13,691 nucleotides of DNA from assembly GCA_963169595.1 (NCBI GenBank), contig CAUJFM010000343.1:1-13691 (forward strand), in the 5' to 3' direction. The DNA comes from Bacteroidota bacterium. Its GTDB lineage: Bacteria > Bacteroidota > Bacteroidia > Flavobacteriales_F > PHOS-HE28. Positions within the stretch are counted from its first letter, which is position 1. Each line of letters opens with the position of its first letter. The position numbers and the translations under genes are program-made. Below, in pieces: positions 1 to 6,139 of the stretch. The notes under the pieces are model-generated. The model did not search any database. It was given only the letters and a program-made list of their open reading frames with translations, and was not told the DNA's origin.

Positions 1-886
1 AAATGTCCTTCGTCTTCGGCCGATCGCCTTTCACGAATTTCAAGTACTCCAGCGATTCACCCCTCGTTTCCGCTGCGCCAAAGCCCTGGCTCTTGTGCAT
101 GCTTCGGCTGCGCCCGGCGATCTCGGTGTAGCTCAGGCCCAGCAACGGGTCGTAGCCGCCCACGTCCACGGTGAACCAGTCGGGGTCGTTCTTCGCGATC
201 TCGGCCAGGTCCTTCTTCCACCAGGTGCTTCCGTTGAAGAAGAGGCGGCGCGGCTGCCACACTTCAAGCCCTTGTTCGAGCTGCTCCGGAAAGGCCTTTG
301 GATCACCGGCCAGGTCGAAGGCCTCCTCGGCGAGGATGGCGCTGGCCTCGTGGTGGCCGTGCCCCGCGGTGCGGTCGGGCGCGAAACGGGTGATGATGAT
401 GTCCGGCCGGAACATCCGGATCACGCGCACCACATCGCTCAGCACCTCCTGCTTGCCCCACTTCTCGAAGCTCTCGGCAGCGTTCTTCGAGAAGCCAAAG
501 TCCACCGCGCGGGTGAAGAACTGTTCACCGCCATCGATGCGGCGCGCTTCCAGCAGCTCCTGCGTGCGGATGATGCCGAGCGCATCGCCCAGTTCGGGAC
601 CGATCAGGTTCTGTCCGCCATCGCCGCGCGTGAGGCTGAGGTTGCCGGTGCGCACCTTCTTGCCATTGGCGAGCCAGGCGATCAGGCGGGTGTTCTCATC
701 ATCGGGATGCGCCACGATGTAGAGCACGCTGCCCAGCACGTTGAGCTTCTGCATGCGGTGCAGGATCTCGGCGGCGTGGGGTTGTGCGGGGGGGCGTTGG
801 GCCGAGGTGGGAAGGGTGAAGAGTGCCGTGTGCAGGGTGAGGACGACCGCGATCAAACGCAGTGCCCTGGACGAGCTTAATTGCAT
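1..886 (-). CDS. PIG-L family deacetylase (LmbE-like), 3' end outside window
   Basis: This is the N-terminal 295 residues of a secreted zinc-dependent N-acetyl-sugar deacetylase-like protein. Residues 1-29 form a signal peptide ending TSA|QRP, so it probably acts in the periplasm or outside the cell. The PIG-L signature is clear: AHPDDE at residues 59-64 and the HxxH-type segment GHGHH at about 175-179, which together supply the usual zinc ligands and catalytic Asp. The intervening segments LTRGDGGQNLIGPELG and IRTQELLEARRIDGGEQFF are typical of the large Bacteroidota PIG-L proteins, which from memory are about 800 residues long, so well over half is probably missing. The reading frame runs open through the left edge. 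The ATG at 886 is chosen because the signal peptide begins there. The substrate cannot be read from the sequence. It is preceded by its own promoter-like box and a heptamer array. Confidence 0.93.
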   Translation of the reverse strand, partial: MQLSSSRALRLIAVVLTLHTALFTLPTSAQRPPAQPHAAEILHRMQKLNVLGSVLYIVAHPDDENTRLIAWLANGKKVRTGNLSLTRGDGGQNLIGPELGDALGIIRTQELLEARRIDGGEQFFTRAVDFGFSKNAAESFEKWGKQEVLSDVVRVIRMFRPDIIITRFAPDRTAGHGHHEASAILAEEAFDLAGDPKAFPEQLEQGLEVWQPRRLFFNGSTWWKKDLAEIAKNDPDWFTVDVGGYDPLLGLSYTEIAGRSRSMHKSQGFGAAETRGESLEYLKFVKGDRPKTKDI

Positions 887-890
887 GGGG

Positions 891-898
891 CTAAGGTA
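891..898 (-). promoter_or_regulatory. Putative -7 promoter box of the PIG-L gene
   Basis: The minus strand reads TACCTTAG, matching the Bacteroidota -7 consensus TAnnTTTG except at position 7. It ends 4 nt before the ATG at 886, so the transcript would be leaderless or nearly so. No convincing -33 TTG element was identified. Support comes mainly from similar boxes before other transcription units in this window. Confidence 0.35.
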
Positions 899-906
899 GG
901 GAGGGA

Positions 907-941
907 CATAGGCCACGAGCCTTGGGCCACGGGCTTCGGGC
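907..941 (-). repeat. Degenerate heptamer array, five units
   Basis: Read on the minus strand, five consecutive 7-mers follow the pattern GCYYRNR: GCCCGAA, GCCCGTG, GCCCAAG, GCTCGTG and GCCTATG. The array lies in the 161-bp gap between the antitoxin and the PIG-L gene, about 20 bp upstream of the PIG-L start codon. It has the same period and copy number as the perfect array at 12185-12219 but is diverged. The rest of this gap (942-1047) shows no gene or convincing terminator. Confidence 0.6.
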
Positions 942-1047
942 TGCTTTGCACTTCGTAACCAACTCTTCGAAAACGGCTATGGTCAGCTCCTGCCGTAAAC
1001 GAAGATGGAAGCTGATCCGACCGAAGTCCAAAGCCCACAGCCGTCCC

Positions 1048-1374
1048 CTATGCCACTTTGATCTTCCGGTCGCTCAGCTCCACGCTGAAGCGCACCTTGG
1101 CCTGCAGGGCGTTGAACACGCGCAGAATGGTCTCGATGGTGACGTTGCCACTGTTGTTCTCCAGCTTGCTGATCTGGGCCTTCTGCACGCCCACGAGCTT
1201 GCCGAGCTGCTCCTGGGTGAGGTTGCGACGGGTGCGGGCTTCCTTGATCGCTTCGCCGATCCGATCCATTTGCAGTTCATGCTCGTAACTGTCACGATCG
1301 GGAGTGCCCGGTTCGCCGAGTACGTGATCCTTGACCTCACTTAGTGTGTACAGCTTGAGCTTTTTCGCGGTCAT
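1048..1374 (-). CDS. XRE/HigA-type helix-turn-helix antitoxin
   Basis: A 108-residue protein with a Cro/CI-type helix-turn-helix domain at about residues 38-95; the core is NLTQEQLGKLVGVQKAQISKLE followed by TIETILRVFNAL. The N-terminal 37 residues are charged and lack a domain I recognise. Its ATG overlaps the toxin stop codon by 4 bp (ATGA), so the two are translationally coupled in toxin-antitoxin order, as in HigBA-type modules. By family analogy it neutralises the toxin and represses the shared promoter; the inverted repeat at 1749-1766 is the obvious candidate site. The ATG is the only sensible start because of the overlap. Function is inferred from domain and neighbour. Confidence 0.88.
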   Translation of the reverse strand: MTAKKLKLYTLSEVKDHVLGEPGTPDRDSYEHELQMDRIGEAIKEARTRRNLTQEQLGKLVGVQKAQISKLENNSGNVTIETILRVFNALQAKVRFSVELSDRKIKVA

Positions 1375-1715
1375 GGCCTGTTCGGTTTCTCGGTGAAGTA
1401 TCGCTCGCGCAGTTTGTGCGCGCGCTGGATCTCGCTGCCCGGCACCTTATCCGTTTTCTTGATAAAGCCATGCGTGGCGATCACAAGACGACTGGCCTGT
1501 TTGTCCCAAAAGGCCAGCAGGCGGTATTGCATCCCATGGTACTGTGTCCGGAATTCCCAGATGTCGGTATCGAGCTTCTTCATCAACTCCGGGTCGTTGC
1601 GTTCCGAGGCGCGTTCCACGTTGTACAAGACCTTCTTTCGCGCGGCCATGGGCAGTTCCATCAAGAATTCCATAGCTGGCGCCATGAACATCACCTCGAA
1701 TCGGTTCGTCGACAA
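1371..1715 (-). CDS. RelE/HigB-like toxin (phage-derived Gp49-like family), TTG start
   Basis: A 114-residue basic protein of the RelE/HigB-like superfamily, most like the phage Gp49-like (DUF891) branch. Recognisable segments are FEVMFMAPAMEFL near the N-terminus, DIWEFRTQYHGMQYRLLAFWD in the middle, and LVIATHGFIKKTDKVPGSEI with the lysines typical of these mRNA interferases. By family it would cleave mRNA on ribosomes. The frame stays open upstream to an ATG at 1796, giving 141 residues, but the extra residues look unrelated to the family and would span a perfect promoter box (1734-1741) and an inverted repeat. A TTG at 1715 gives the usual family length and lies just after the expected transcription start. 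The alternative starts GTG 1694 and ATG 1691 would cut into the conserved first strand. It forms a two-gene operon with the antitoxin downstream. Confidence 0.85.
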   Translation of the reverse strand: MSTNRFEVMFMAPAMEFLMELPMAARKKVLYNVERASERNDPELMKKLDTDIWEFRTQYHGMQYRLLAFWDKQASRLVIATHGFIKKTDKVPGSEIQRAHKLRERYFTEKPNRP

Positions 1716-1733
1716 CAGTTCGGGTTTGGGTTG

Positions 1734-1741
1734 CAAAGATA
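1734..1741 (-). promoter_or_regulatory. -7 promoter box of the toxin-antitoxin operon
   Basis: The minus strand reads TATCTTTG, an exact match to the Bacteroidota -7 consensus TAnnTTTG. Transcription would begin a few bases downstream, leaving a leader of roughly 10-15 nt before the TTG at 1715. A clear -33 TTTG is not present; GTTT inside the adjacent inverted repeat is the nearest candidate. The box decides the toxin start, since any start codon must lie downstream of it. Confidence 0.6.
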
Positions 1742-1748
1742 GACCATG

Positions 1749-1766
1749 GTTTCCGTAAATGGAAAC
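1749..1766. promoter_or_regulatory. Inverted repeat, candidate antitoxin operator
   Basis: GTTTCC and GGAAAC are perfect 6-bp inverted arms around a 6-bp AT-rich centre (GTAAAT). The repeat lies 7 bp upstream of the -7 box, where a bound repressor would block RNA polymerase. An autoregulatory HTH protein is encoded in the same operon, so this is the natural operator candidate. Binding is inferred. Confidence 0.5.
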
Positions 1767-1826
1767 ACCGACATGGGCCTCATACGCGTGGAGCACTTCG
1801 CTGCCATGCGGTGCGGTGAACCCACC

Positions 1827-2615
1827 TCACACCACCTGCTCCGCCAGCACCTTGGCGATCTGCTCCTTATAGCTGCGGCCGCTCACGATGCGCTCGTTGT
1901 TGGCCATGCTGAAGATGAACTCGTTGTTGCCGCTGTAGCGCGCGTTGCGCACGTGGGCCATGTTCACGATGTAGCTGCGGTGGATACGCAGGAAACGCGC
2001 GGGGTCCAGCTCGCCCTCCACGGCGTTCATGGTCATGCGGTAGAGGTGGTGCCGGTCGCGTAGCTGCAGGCACAGGTAGTTGCCCTCGGCGCGCAGGTAC
2101 AGGAGGTCCTCCACCTTCACCTTGAACTCGCGGCCCTTGTCCTTGATGGTGAAGGTCCCGATGTGCGTGCTGTTGGCGTGCAGGTGCTCGCGCATCAGGT
2201 CCATCAACTTGCCGGTGAGGCGGTCGTTGGTGCGCATCTCGATGAAGCGCTTGGCCTTGTCCAGCGAGGCGAAGAAGCGCTCGTCATCGTAGGGCTTCAG
2301 CAGGTAGTCCACCGCGTTCACATCGAAGGCCTTGAGGGCGTACTGGTCGAAGGCGGTGACGAACACCACGAAGGGCACGGGCACATGGCCATTGTGGGCA
2401 TGCACGTGCTCCAGCACCTCGAAGCCGCTCATGCCGGGCATCTGCACGTCCAGGAAGAGCAGGTCCGGACGGCACTTGGCGATGCAGTTGAGCGCCTCCT
2501 GGCCGTTGCGGCACTCGCTCACCACCTCGATGGAGGGGTCCTGTGCGAGCAGTCGGGCGATGCGCAGGCGTGCGGCGGGTTCGTCGTCGACGATGATGGT
2601 CCGGATGGTCTTCAT
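1827..2615 (-). CDS. LytTR-family response regulator
   Basis: A 262-residue response regulator. Residues 1-120 form a receiver domain with the acidic pair D10/D11, the phospho-acceptor D56 in LLFLDVQMPGMSG, the switch threonine T87 and the conserved lysine K107 in LLKPYDD. Residues about 155-258 form a LytTR DNA-binding domain, recognisable from DLLYLRAEGNY and FLRIHRSYIVNMAHV. Such regulators are phosphorylated by LytS-type kinases and bind paired direct repeats. Its ATG follows the kinase stop codon by 3 nt, so the pair is one operon. The likely target visible here is the pair of repeats at 3801-3829 upstream of the kinase, which points to autoregulation. The wider regulon is unknown. Confidence 0.95.
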   Translation of the reverse strand: MKTIRTIIVDDEPAARLRIARLLAQDPSIEVVSECRNGQEALNCIAKCRPDLLFLDVQMPGMSGFEVLEHVHAHNGHVPVPFVVFVTAFDQYALKAFDVNAVDYLLKPYDDERFFASLDKAKRFIEMRTNDRLTGKLMDLMREHLHANSTHIGTFTIKDKGREFKVKVEDLLYLRAEGNYLCLQLRDRHHLYRMTMNAVEGELDPARFLRIHRSYIVNMAHVRNARYSGNNEFIFSMANNERIVSGRSYKEQIAKVLAEQVV

Positions 2616-2618
2616 GGT

Positions 2619-3734
2619 TCAGGCGCGTTCGATGGGCAGGGCCAGTTCCACTTGGAAGCCGGCGCCCGCTGTGGAGCGTACAAGGAAGGTGGCGGCATCA
2701 CCGTAGAGCAGGCGCAGGCGTTCCCGCACGTTGCGCAATCCGATGCCTCCGTTCTCCATCGCGTTCAAGACATCGGAAGTCCCCTTTCCGTTGTCCGCGA
2801 CGGTGAGAAAAAGTTGATCGCCGTGGCGATGGGCGTTCACGGTGATGGTGACGCCCGCAGTGGTGGCGTCGAGTCCGTGCTTGATGGCATTCTCCACCAA
2901 GGGCTGCAGCACCATGCTGGGCACGAGATGGTCATCCAGGTCCTTGGGCACCTTGTAATCCACCGTGAGGCGGTCACGGAAACGCATGGCCTCGATGCCG
3001 AGGTAGTGGGCCACGTGGTCCAGTTCGCGTTCCAGCGGCACCTTGTCGCGCTGCGTCTTCTCCAGCGTGATGCGCAGCAGCTGGCCCAGCCGGCTCAGCA
3101 CGCGGCGGGCATCGTTCACGTTCTCGTCCATCAACGCGCTCACTGTGTTCAGCGTGTTGAAGAGGAAGTGGGGCTGCAGTTGCTTCTTCAGGGCGTTCAT
3201 CTGTGTCACCTGCAGTTCGTGCCGCAGCTCCAGCAGCTGCTCGTGCTCGGTGCGGCGCAGGCGGGCGTTCTCCAGGGCCGTGAGCACCCCCATCAGCACC
3301 CAGTATTCCATGGTGCGGGTGAAGATGGCCGGCACCAGTGCATGCAGCGCCCAGTTCTGGTATTGCGGATCGGCGAAGTCGAAGTCGCCGGTGGACTGGA
3401 GGATGCTGTAATAGATGGTGGAGGTGGTGACCTCATGCAGCGAAGCGATGGCCAGGCTGAACCCGAAGTGGATCAGCAAGGTGCGCAGGCGGGGCCGCTG
3501 CCCGAAGGGCCAACGCACCAGGATGGTGTACACGAGTGGCGTGAGCAGCGCCCAGAACAGGAAGTTGAGGTAGGGCACCGGGGCCTCCCGCCACCAGTTG
3601 AACTCGCCCATGTCCTTCAGGTCCTGGTACACCACATGGTGCATGTAGGCCTGGAACAGGAACAGCGAGGCCAGCACCAGGGCCGTGAGCAGGATGGTGC
3701 GGTAGTGGATCGGGGTGCGCTGGAAGTAGCCCAT
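2619..3734 (-). CDS. LytS-type sensor histidine kinase
   Basis: A 371-residue membrane histidine kinase of the LytS/His_kinase (PF06580) type. About four hydrophobic segments fall at residues 12-30, 55-75, 85-105 and 127-150, with no obvious extracellular sensor domain. A charged, coiled linker (about 155-185) leads to the phospho-acceptor H189 in QLQPHFLFNTLN. The ATP-binding domain shows the N box LVENAIKHGL (N282), DNGKG (314-318) and GGIGLRNVRERLRLLYG. The frame is open upstream to 3836, but those 34 extra residues overlap the LytTR-type repeats and a promoter-like box and resemble nothing in the family, so the ATG at 3734 just before the first membrane segment is preferred. It signals to the response regulator encoded 3 nt downstream. 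The stimulus cannot be told from sequence. Confidence 0.93.
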   Translation of the reverse strand: MGYFQRTPIHYRTILLTALVLASLFLFQAYMHHVVYQDLKDMGEFNWWREAPVPYLNFLFWALLTPLVYTILVRWPFGQRPRLRTLLIHFGFSLAIASLHEVTTSTIYYSILQSTGDFDFADPQYQNWALHALVPAIFTRTMEYWVLMGVLTALENARLRRTEHEQLLELRHELQVTQMNALKKQLQPHFLFNTLNTVSALMDENVNDARRVLSRLGQLLRITLEKTQRDKVPLERELDHVAHYLGIEAMRFRDRLTVDYKVPKDLDDHLVPSMVLQPLVENAIKHGLDATTAGVTITVNAHRHGDQLFLTVADNGKGTSDVLNAMENGGIGLRNVRERLRLLYGDAATFLVRSTAGAGFQVELALPIERA

Positions 3735-3760
3735 GGCCACGGGAAGGAAGTAGCTGCTGA

Positions 3761-3768
3761 CGAAACTA
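3761..3768 (-). promoter_or_regulatory. Putative -7 promoter box of the kinase-regulator operon
   Basis: The minus strand reads TAGTTTCG, one mismatch from TAnnTTTG, 26 nt upstream of the preferred ATG at 3734 and 32 nt downstream of the LytTR-type repeats. A TTG at 3783-3785 lies upstream, but its 14-bp spacing is shorter than usual for a -33 element. Confidence 0.35.
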
Positions 3769-3800
3769 TTCTGGCCAGGGACCAATGGTGTCTGGATCTT

Positions 3801-3829
3801 GATGAACGGTAATCCCCGGGATGAACGGT
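3801..3829 (-). promoter_or_regulatory. Paired LytTR-type binding sites (direct repeats)
   Basis: The 10-mer ACCGTTCATC occurs twice in direct orientation on the minus strand (3829-3820 and 3810-3801), with a 19-bp period. The first nine bases fit the LytTR-domain consensus as I remember it, [TA][AC][CA]GTTN[AG][TG], at every position. They lie upstream of the kinase-LytTR operon and of its promoter-like box. The spacer between the 9-mers is 10 bp, slightly shorter than the 12-13 bp I recall as typical. I saw no other exact copy in the window. Confidence 0.6.
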
Positions 3830-3837
3830 TCGTCACA

Positions 3838-3889
3838 GGCCGCGTTCCGCGCGGCCATCAAGCACATGGCCCCACCGGAGGGTGAGGCC
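3838..3889 (-). terminator. Two GC-rich stem-loops after the lipoprotein gene
   Basis: Stem-loop 1 (3868-3889) has a 9-bp stem, GGCCTCACC against GGTGGGGCC on the minus strand, with one G-U wobble and a 4-nt loop. Stem-loop 2 (3838-3856) has a perfect 7-bp stem, GGCCGCG against CGCGGCC, with a 5-nt loop. They sit between the lipoprotein stop and the LytTR sites, a natural place to end the thyA-folA-lipoprotein transcript. Neither is followed by a U tract, so classical intrinsic termination is uncertain. Confidence 0.35.
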
Positions 3890-3917
3890 TTGGCGCGTTG
3901 CGTTGGTGACGGACGGT

Positions 3918-4703
3918 CTACCCGCCGAAGGTGAAGGAGAGGCCGTTCACACCGACCGTGACGAGGGCATCACAGCTGCCATTGCCGTAGTCCACGGTGC
4001 GCACGGCCAGGTTGCTGGGCACCACCTGCAGCACACCGCTCACGATCCACGGGCAATCCAACTCCACACGCAGGGGACTGGTGATGGCCACGGTGAAGGG
4101 CAGGCCGGTTCGGCTGATGCCACTTCCACCACCGGTGATGAGGTACACATCGTCCAGCCAGTTCAGGGTGTTGGCGCCTTCCACCCAGGTGCGGGTGCGC
4201 TGGTAACTGTGCGTGCTGGTCCAGCTGCCATCGGGGGCGGTCACCGTGCCGTTCACGGTCACGTTGAAGAAGGGCTGTCCCTGGCCATTGAGACCAGCGT
4301 TGGTCACGGTCTTCACGCCCTGGAGGTGATGGTCGTTCACGTAATAGTCCTCGGGGGTGATGGTGATCACCGTGCCGGGGTCGCGGTAGCGCCCGGTGAA
4401 GGTCACGTTGAGGCGGCCACGGCGGGTGCGGCCATCGGGGGCGGTGCAGTTGGCGGGACCGAAGTCGATAAGCAGGGTGTGCGGCACGGCCACGGTGTCG
4501 ATCGTCACGGCCACGGCACAAGGCAGGTCGCCGTCCTTGTAGGCGGCATCGCTCATCTTCAGGGCATCCGCGAAGTACACCTCGGCGCGGTCGTTGTCCA
4601 CGGCGGCGGTGTAGTCCCGGTCGATCAGGGGTTGCTCCTCCTCCTCTTTGCGACAGGCGGCAAGGGTGAGCAGGAGCAGGGTGGGGAGAAGGAACTTCGA
4701 CAT
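3918..4703 (-). CDS. Bacteroidota lipoprotein of unknown function
   Basis: A 261-residue predicted lipoprotein. Residues 1-16 are a short hydrophobic signal followed by the lipobox LAAC, with C17 as the lipidated residue and a run of glutamates (REEEE-like) immediately after it. The mature part is rich in beta-strand and Thr/Gly/Val, with segments such as IDFGPANCTAPDGRTRRGRL, FTGRYRDPGT and NDHHLQGVKTVTNAG. I recognise this pattern from uncharacterised Bacteroidota lipoproteins but know no function. Four cysteines of the mature part could form disulfides. The frame is open to 4757, overlapping folA, but the ATG at 4703 begins the signal peptide exactly and leaves a 50-nt gap to folA. It probably sits in the outer membrane and may share the thyA-folA transcript. 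Confidence 0.85.
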   Translation of the reverse strand: MSKFLLPTLLLLTLAACRKEEEEQPLIDRDYTAAVDNDRAEVYFADALKMSDAAYKDGDLPCAVAVTIDTVAVPHTLLIDFGPANCTAPDGRTRRGRLNVTFTGRYRDPGTVITITPEDYYVNDHHLQGVKTVTNAGLNGQGQPFFNVTVNGTVTAPDGSWTSTHSYQRTRTWVEGANTLNWLDDVYLITGGGSGISRTGLPFTVAITSPLRVELDCPWIVSGVLQVVPSNLAVRTVDYGNGSCDALVTVGVNGLSFTFGG

Positions 4704-4753
4704 GGGAAGCGGCGCTGGTCTGGTGGCTATGACGCAAGGACCGGGCCGAAGGT

Positions 4754-5263
4754 TCAACGGCGGCGGTCCAGCACCACGAAGCTGAAGGCGTGGGAATGCC
4801 GCTCGTCGGCGGGGTGGTGCTCACGGCTGCGCTCGGTCCAGTCGGCGTGGTCCACCAGGGGGAAGTGGGTGTCGCCCTCCACATCGGCGTGCACCAGGGT
4901 CAGGTACAGGCGGTCCACGAGGTCCTTGCGGACGGCCTCGGCATAGATCTGCCCGCCACCGATCACGAAGGCCTCCTGCTCACCGCTGGCCTTGGCCTGC
5001 TCCAGCGCCTCTTCCAGCGAGCCCAGCACCACGGCTCCGGGGGCCTCGTAAGCGGGATTGCGGGTCACCACCATGTTCACGCGGTCCTTCAGCGGACGGT
5101 ATTTCTCCGGAATGGTCTCGTAGTTCTTCCGCCCGGTGATCACGTGGTGACCGCGGGTCACGCGCTGGAAGTACTTCAGGTCATCGGGCAGGTGCCAGGG
5201 CAGGTCGCTGTCGCGCCCGATGGTGCCGTTGTCCGCCACGGCGGCGATGGCGCTGATGATCAT
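4754..5263 (-). CDS. folA: Dihydrofolate reductase
   Basis: A 169-residue dihydrofolate reductase, the usual bacterial length (E. coli 159), reducing dihydrofolate to tetrahydrofolate with NADPH in the cytoplasm. Family landmarks are the N-terminal strand IISAIAAVADNGTIG, the substrate loop DLPWHLPDDLKYF with the catalytic acid at D28, the cofactor segment VITGRKNYETIP, and the second nucleotide-binding motif VIGGGQIYAEA. DTHFP near the C-terminus is also typical. Its ATG overlaps the thyA stop by 4 bp (ATGA). The pairing makes sense because thymidylate synthase converts methylene-tetrahydrofolate to dihydrofolate, which this enzyme recycles. Confidence 0.97.
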   Translation of the reverse strand: MIISAIAAVADNGTIGRDSDLPWHLPDDLKYFQRVTRGHHVITGRKNYETIPEKYRPLKDRVNMVVTRNPAYEAPGAVVLGSLEEALEQAKASGEQEAFVIGGGQIYAEAVRKDLVDRLYLTLVHADVEGDTHFPLVDHADWTERSREHHPADERHSHAFSFVVLDRRR

Positions 5264-6054
5264 ACGCTTACGCTGGCCTTGATGTGCGGGTGCGGATCGT
5301 AGTCCTTAAGCGTGAAGTGCTCGTAGCGGAATGCGAACAGGTCCGTCACGCTGGGGTCAAGCTCCATCTTCGGCAGGGGGCGAGTATCACGCGTCAGCTG
5401 CAGGCGTGCTTGTTCCAGGTGGTCGTTGTACAGGTGCACATCGCCGAAGGTGTGAACGAATTCGCCGGGCTGCAGACCGCATACCTGCGCCATCATCAAC
5501 GTAAGCAGTGCGTAACTCGCGATGTTGAACGGAACGCCCAGGAAGGTGTCGGCACTGCGCTGGTAGAGCTGGCAGCTGAGCTTGCCCTCTGCCACGTAGA
5601 ATTGGAACATGGTATGGCAGGGCGGCAGGGCCATGCGGTCCACGTCGGCGGGGTTCCACGCGGTGACGATGTGGCGTCGGCTGTCGGGGTTGCGCTTGAT
5701 CTGCTCCACCACGTTGGCGATCTGGTCGATCACGCGGCCATCGGGGGTGTGCCAGCTGCGCCACTGGTAGCCGTACACGGGGCCGAGGTCGCCGTTGGGG
5801 TCGGCCCATTCGTCCCAGATGCGCACGCCGTTATCCTGGAGGTACTTGATGTTGGTGTCGCCCGCCAGGAACCAGAGCAGCTCGTGGATGATGCTCTTCA
5901 CGTGCAGCTTCTTGGTGGTCACCAGGGGGAAGCCTTCGCTGAGGTCGAAGCGCATCTGGTGGCCGAAGCAACTGATGGTGCCCGTGCCGGTGCGGTCGTG
6001 CTTCTGCACGCCTTCGTCCAGGATGCGGCGGAGGAGGTCGTGGTACTGCTTCAT
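5260..6054 (-). CDS. thyA: Thymidylate synthase
   Basis: A 264-residue thymidylate synthase, the same length as the E. coli enzyme. It methylates dUMP to dTMP using methylene-tetrahydrofolate. The nucleophile is C146 in LPPCHTMFQFYV, at the same position as in E. coli. Other conserved parts are DRTGTGTISCFGHQMRFDL near the N-terminus, the GPVYGYQWR loop, phosphate-binding RR in DSRRHIV, QRSADTFLGVPFNIASYALL, and VHTFGDVHLYNDHLEQ. The frame is open to 6213, which would run into the preceding T9SS gene; the ATG at 6054 gives the exact family N-terminus (MKQYHDLL). It is directly followed by folA with an ATGA overlap. Confidence 0.98.
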   Translation of the reverse strand: MKQYHDLLRRILDEGVQKHDRTGTGTISCFGHQMRFDLSEGFPLVTTKKLHVKSIIHELLWFLAGDTNIKYLQDNGVRIWDEWADPNGDLGPVYGYQWRSWHTPDGRVIDQIANVVEQIKRNPDSRRHIVTAWNPADVDRMALPPCHTMFQFYVAEGKLSCQLYQRSADTFLGVPFNIASYALLTLMMAQVCGLQPGEFVHTFGDVHLYNDHLEQARLQLTRDTRPLPKMELDPSVTDLFAFRYEHFTLKDYDPHPHIKASVSV

Positions 6055-6062
6055 CGCAAGGG

Positions 6063-6070
6063 CGAAGGTA
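6063..6070 (-). promoter_or_regulatory. Putative -7 promoter box of thyA-folA
   Basis: The minus strand reads TACCTTCG, one mismatch from TAnnTTTG, ending 8 nt before the thyA ATG. The 85-bp gap upstream also holds a GC-rich palindromic stretch (about 6077-6094) and a perfect 10-bp palindrome AGCGATCGCT (6119-6128), to which I assign no role. Confidence 0.35.
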
Positions 6071-6139
6071 CCGCAGCCCCCGGGCGCCGGGCGCGTGGAC
6101 TTGCTAACGGGTGTGAATAGCGATCGCTGCTCTAGGGGG

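Noticed and set aside
95..880. 261-codon open frame on the plus strand
   Set aside because: It mirrors the PIG-L gene, which has a signal peptide and both zinc-binding motifs on the minus strand.
970..1000. Possible weak terminator downstream of the antitoxin gene
   Set aside because: On the minus strand CGGC and GCCG flank 14 nt and are followed by TTTT, but a 4-bp stem with a 14-nt loop is too weak to call.
1810..1833. Possible stem-loop at the response-regulator stop codon
   Set aside because: Only two 4-bp GGTG/CACC stems with a bulge can form and there is no U tract, so a terminator is not supported.
2163..3812. 549-codon open frame on the plus strand
   Set aside because: It is the antisense of the kinase and regulator genes, whose conserved motifs on the minus strand are unmistakable. 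Its product is His/Gln/Val-rich with no fold-like pattern, as expected for a shadow frame in GC-rich DNA.
6119..6128. Perfect palindrome AGCGATCGCT
   Set aside because: A single 10-bp palindrome between genes with no second copy noticed; no role can be supported.
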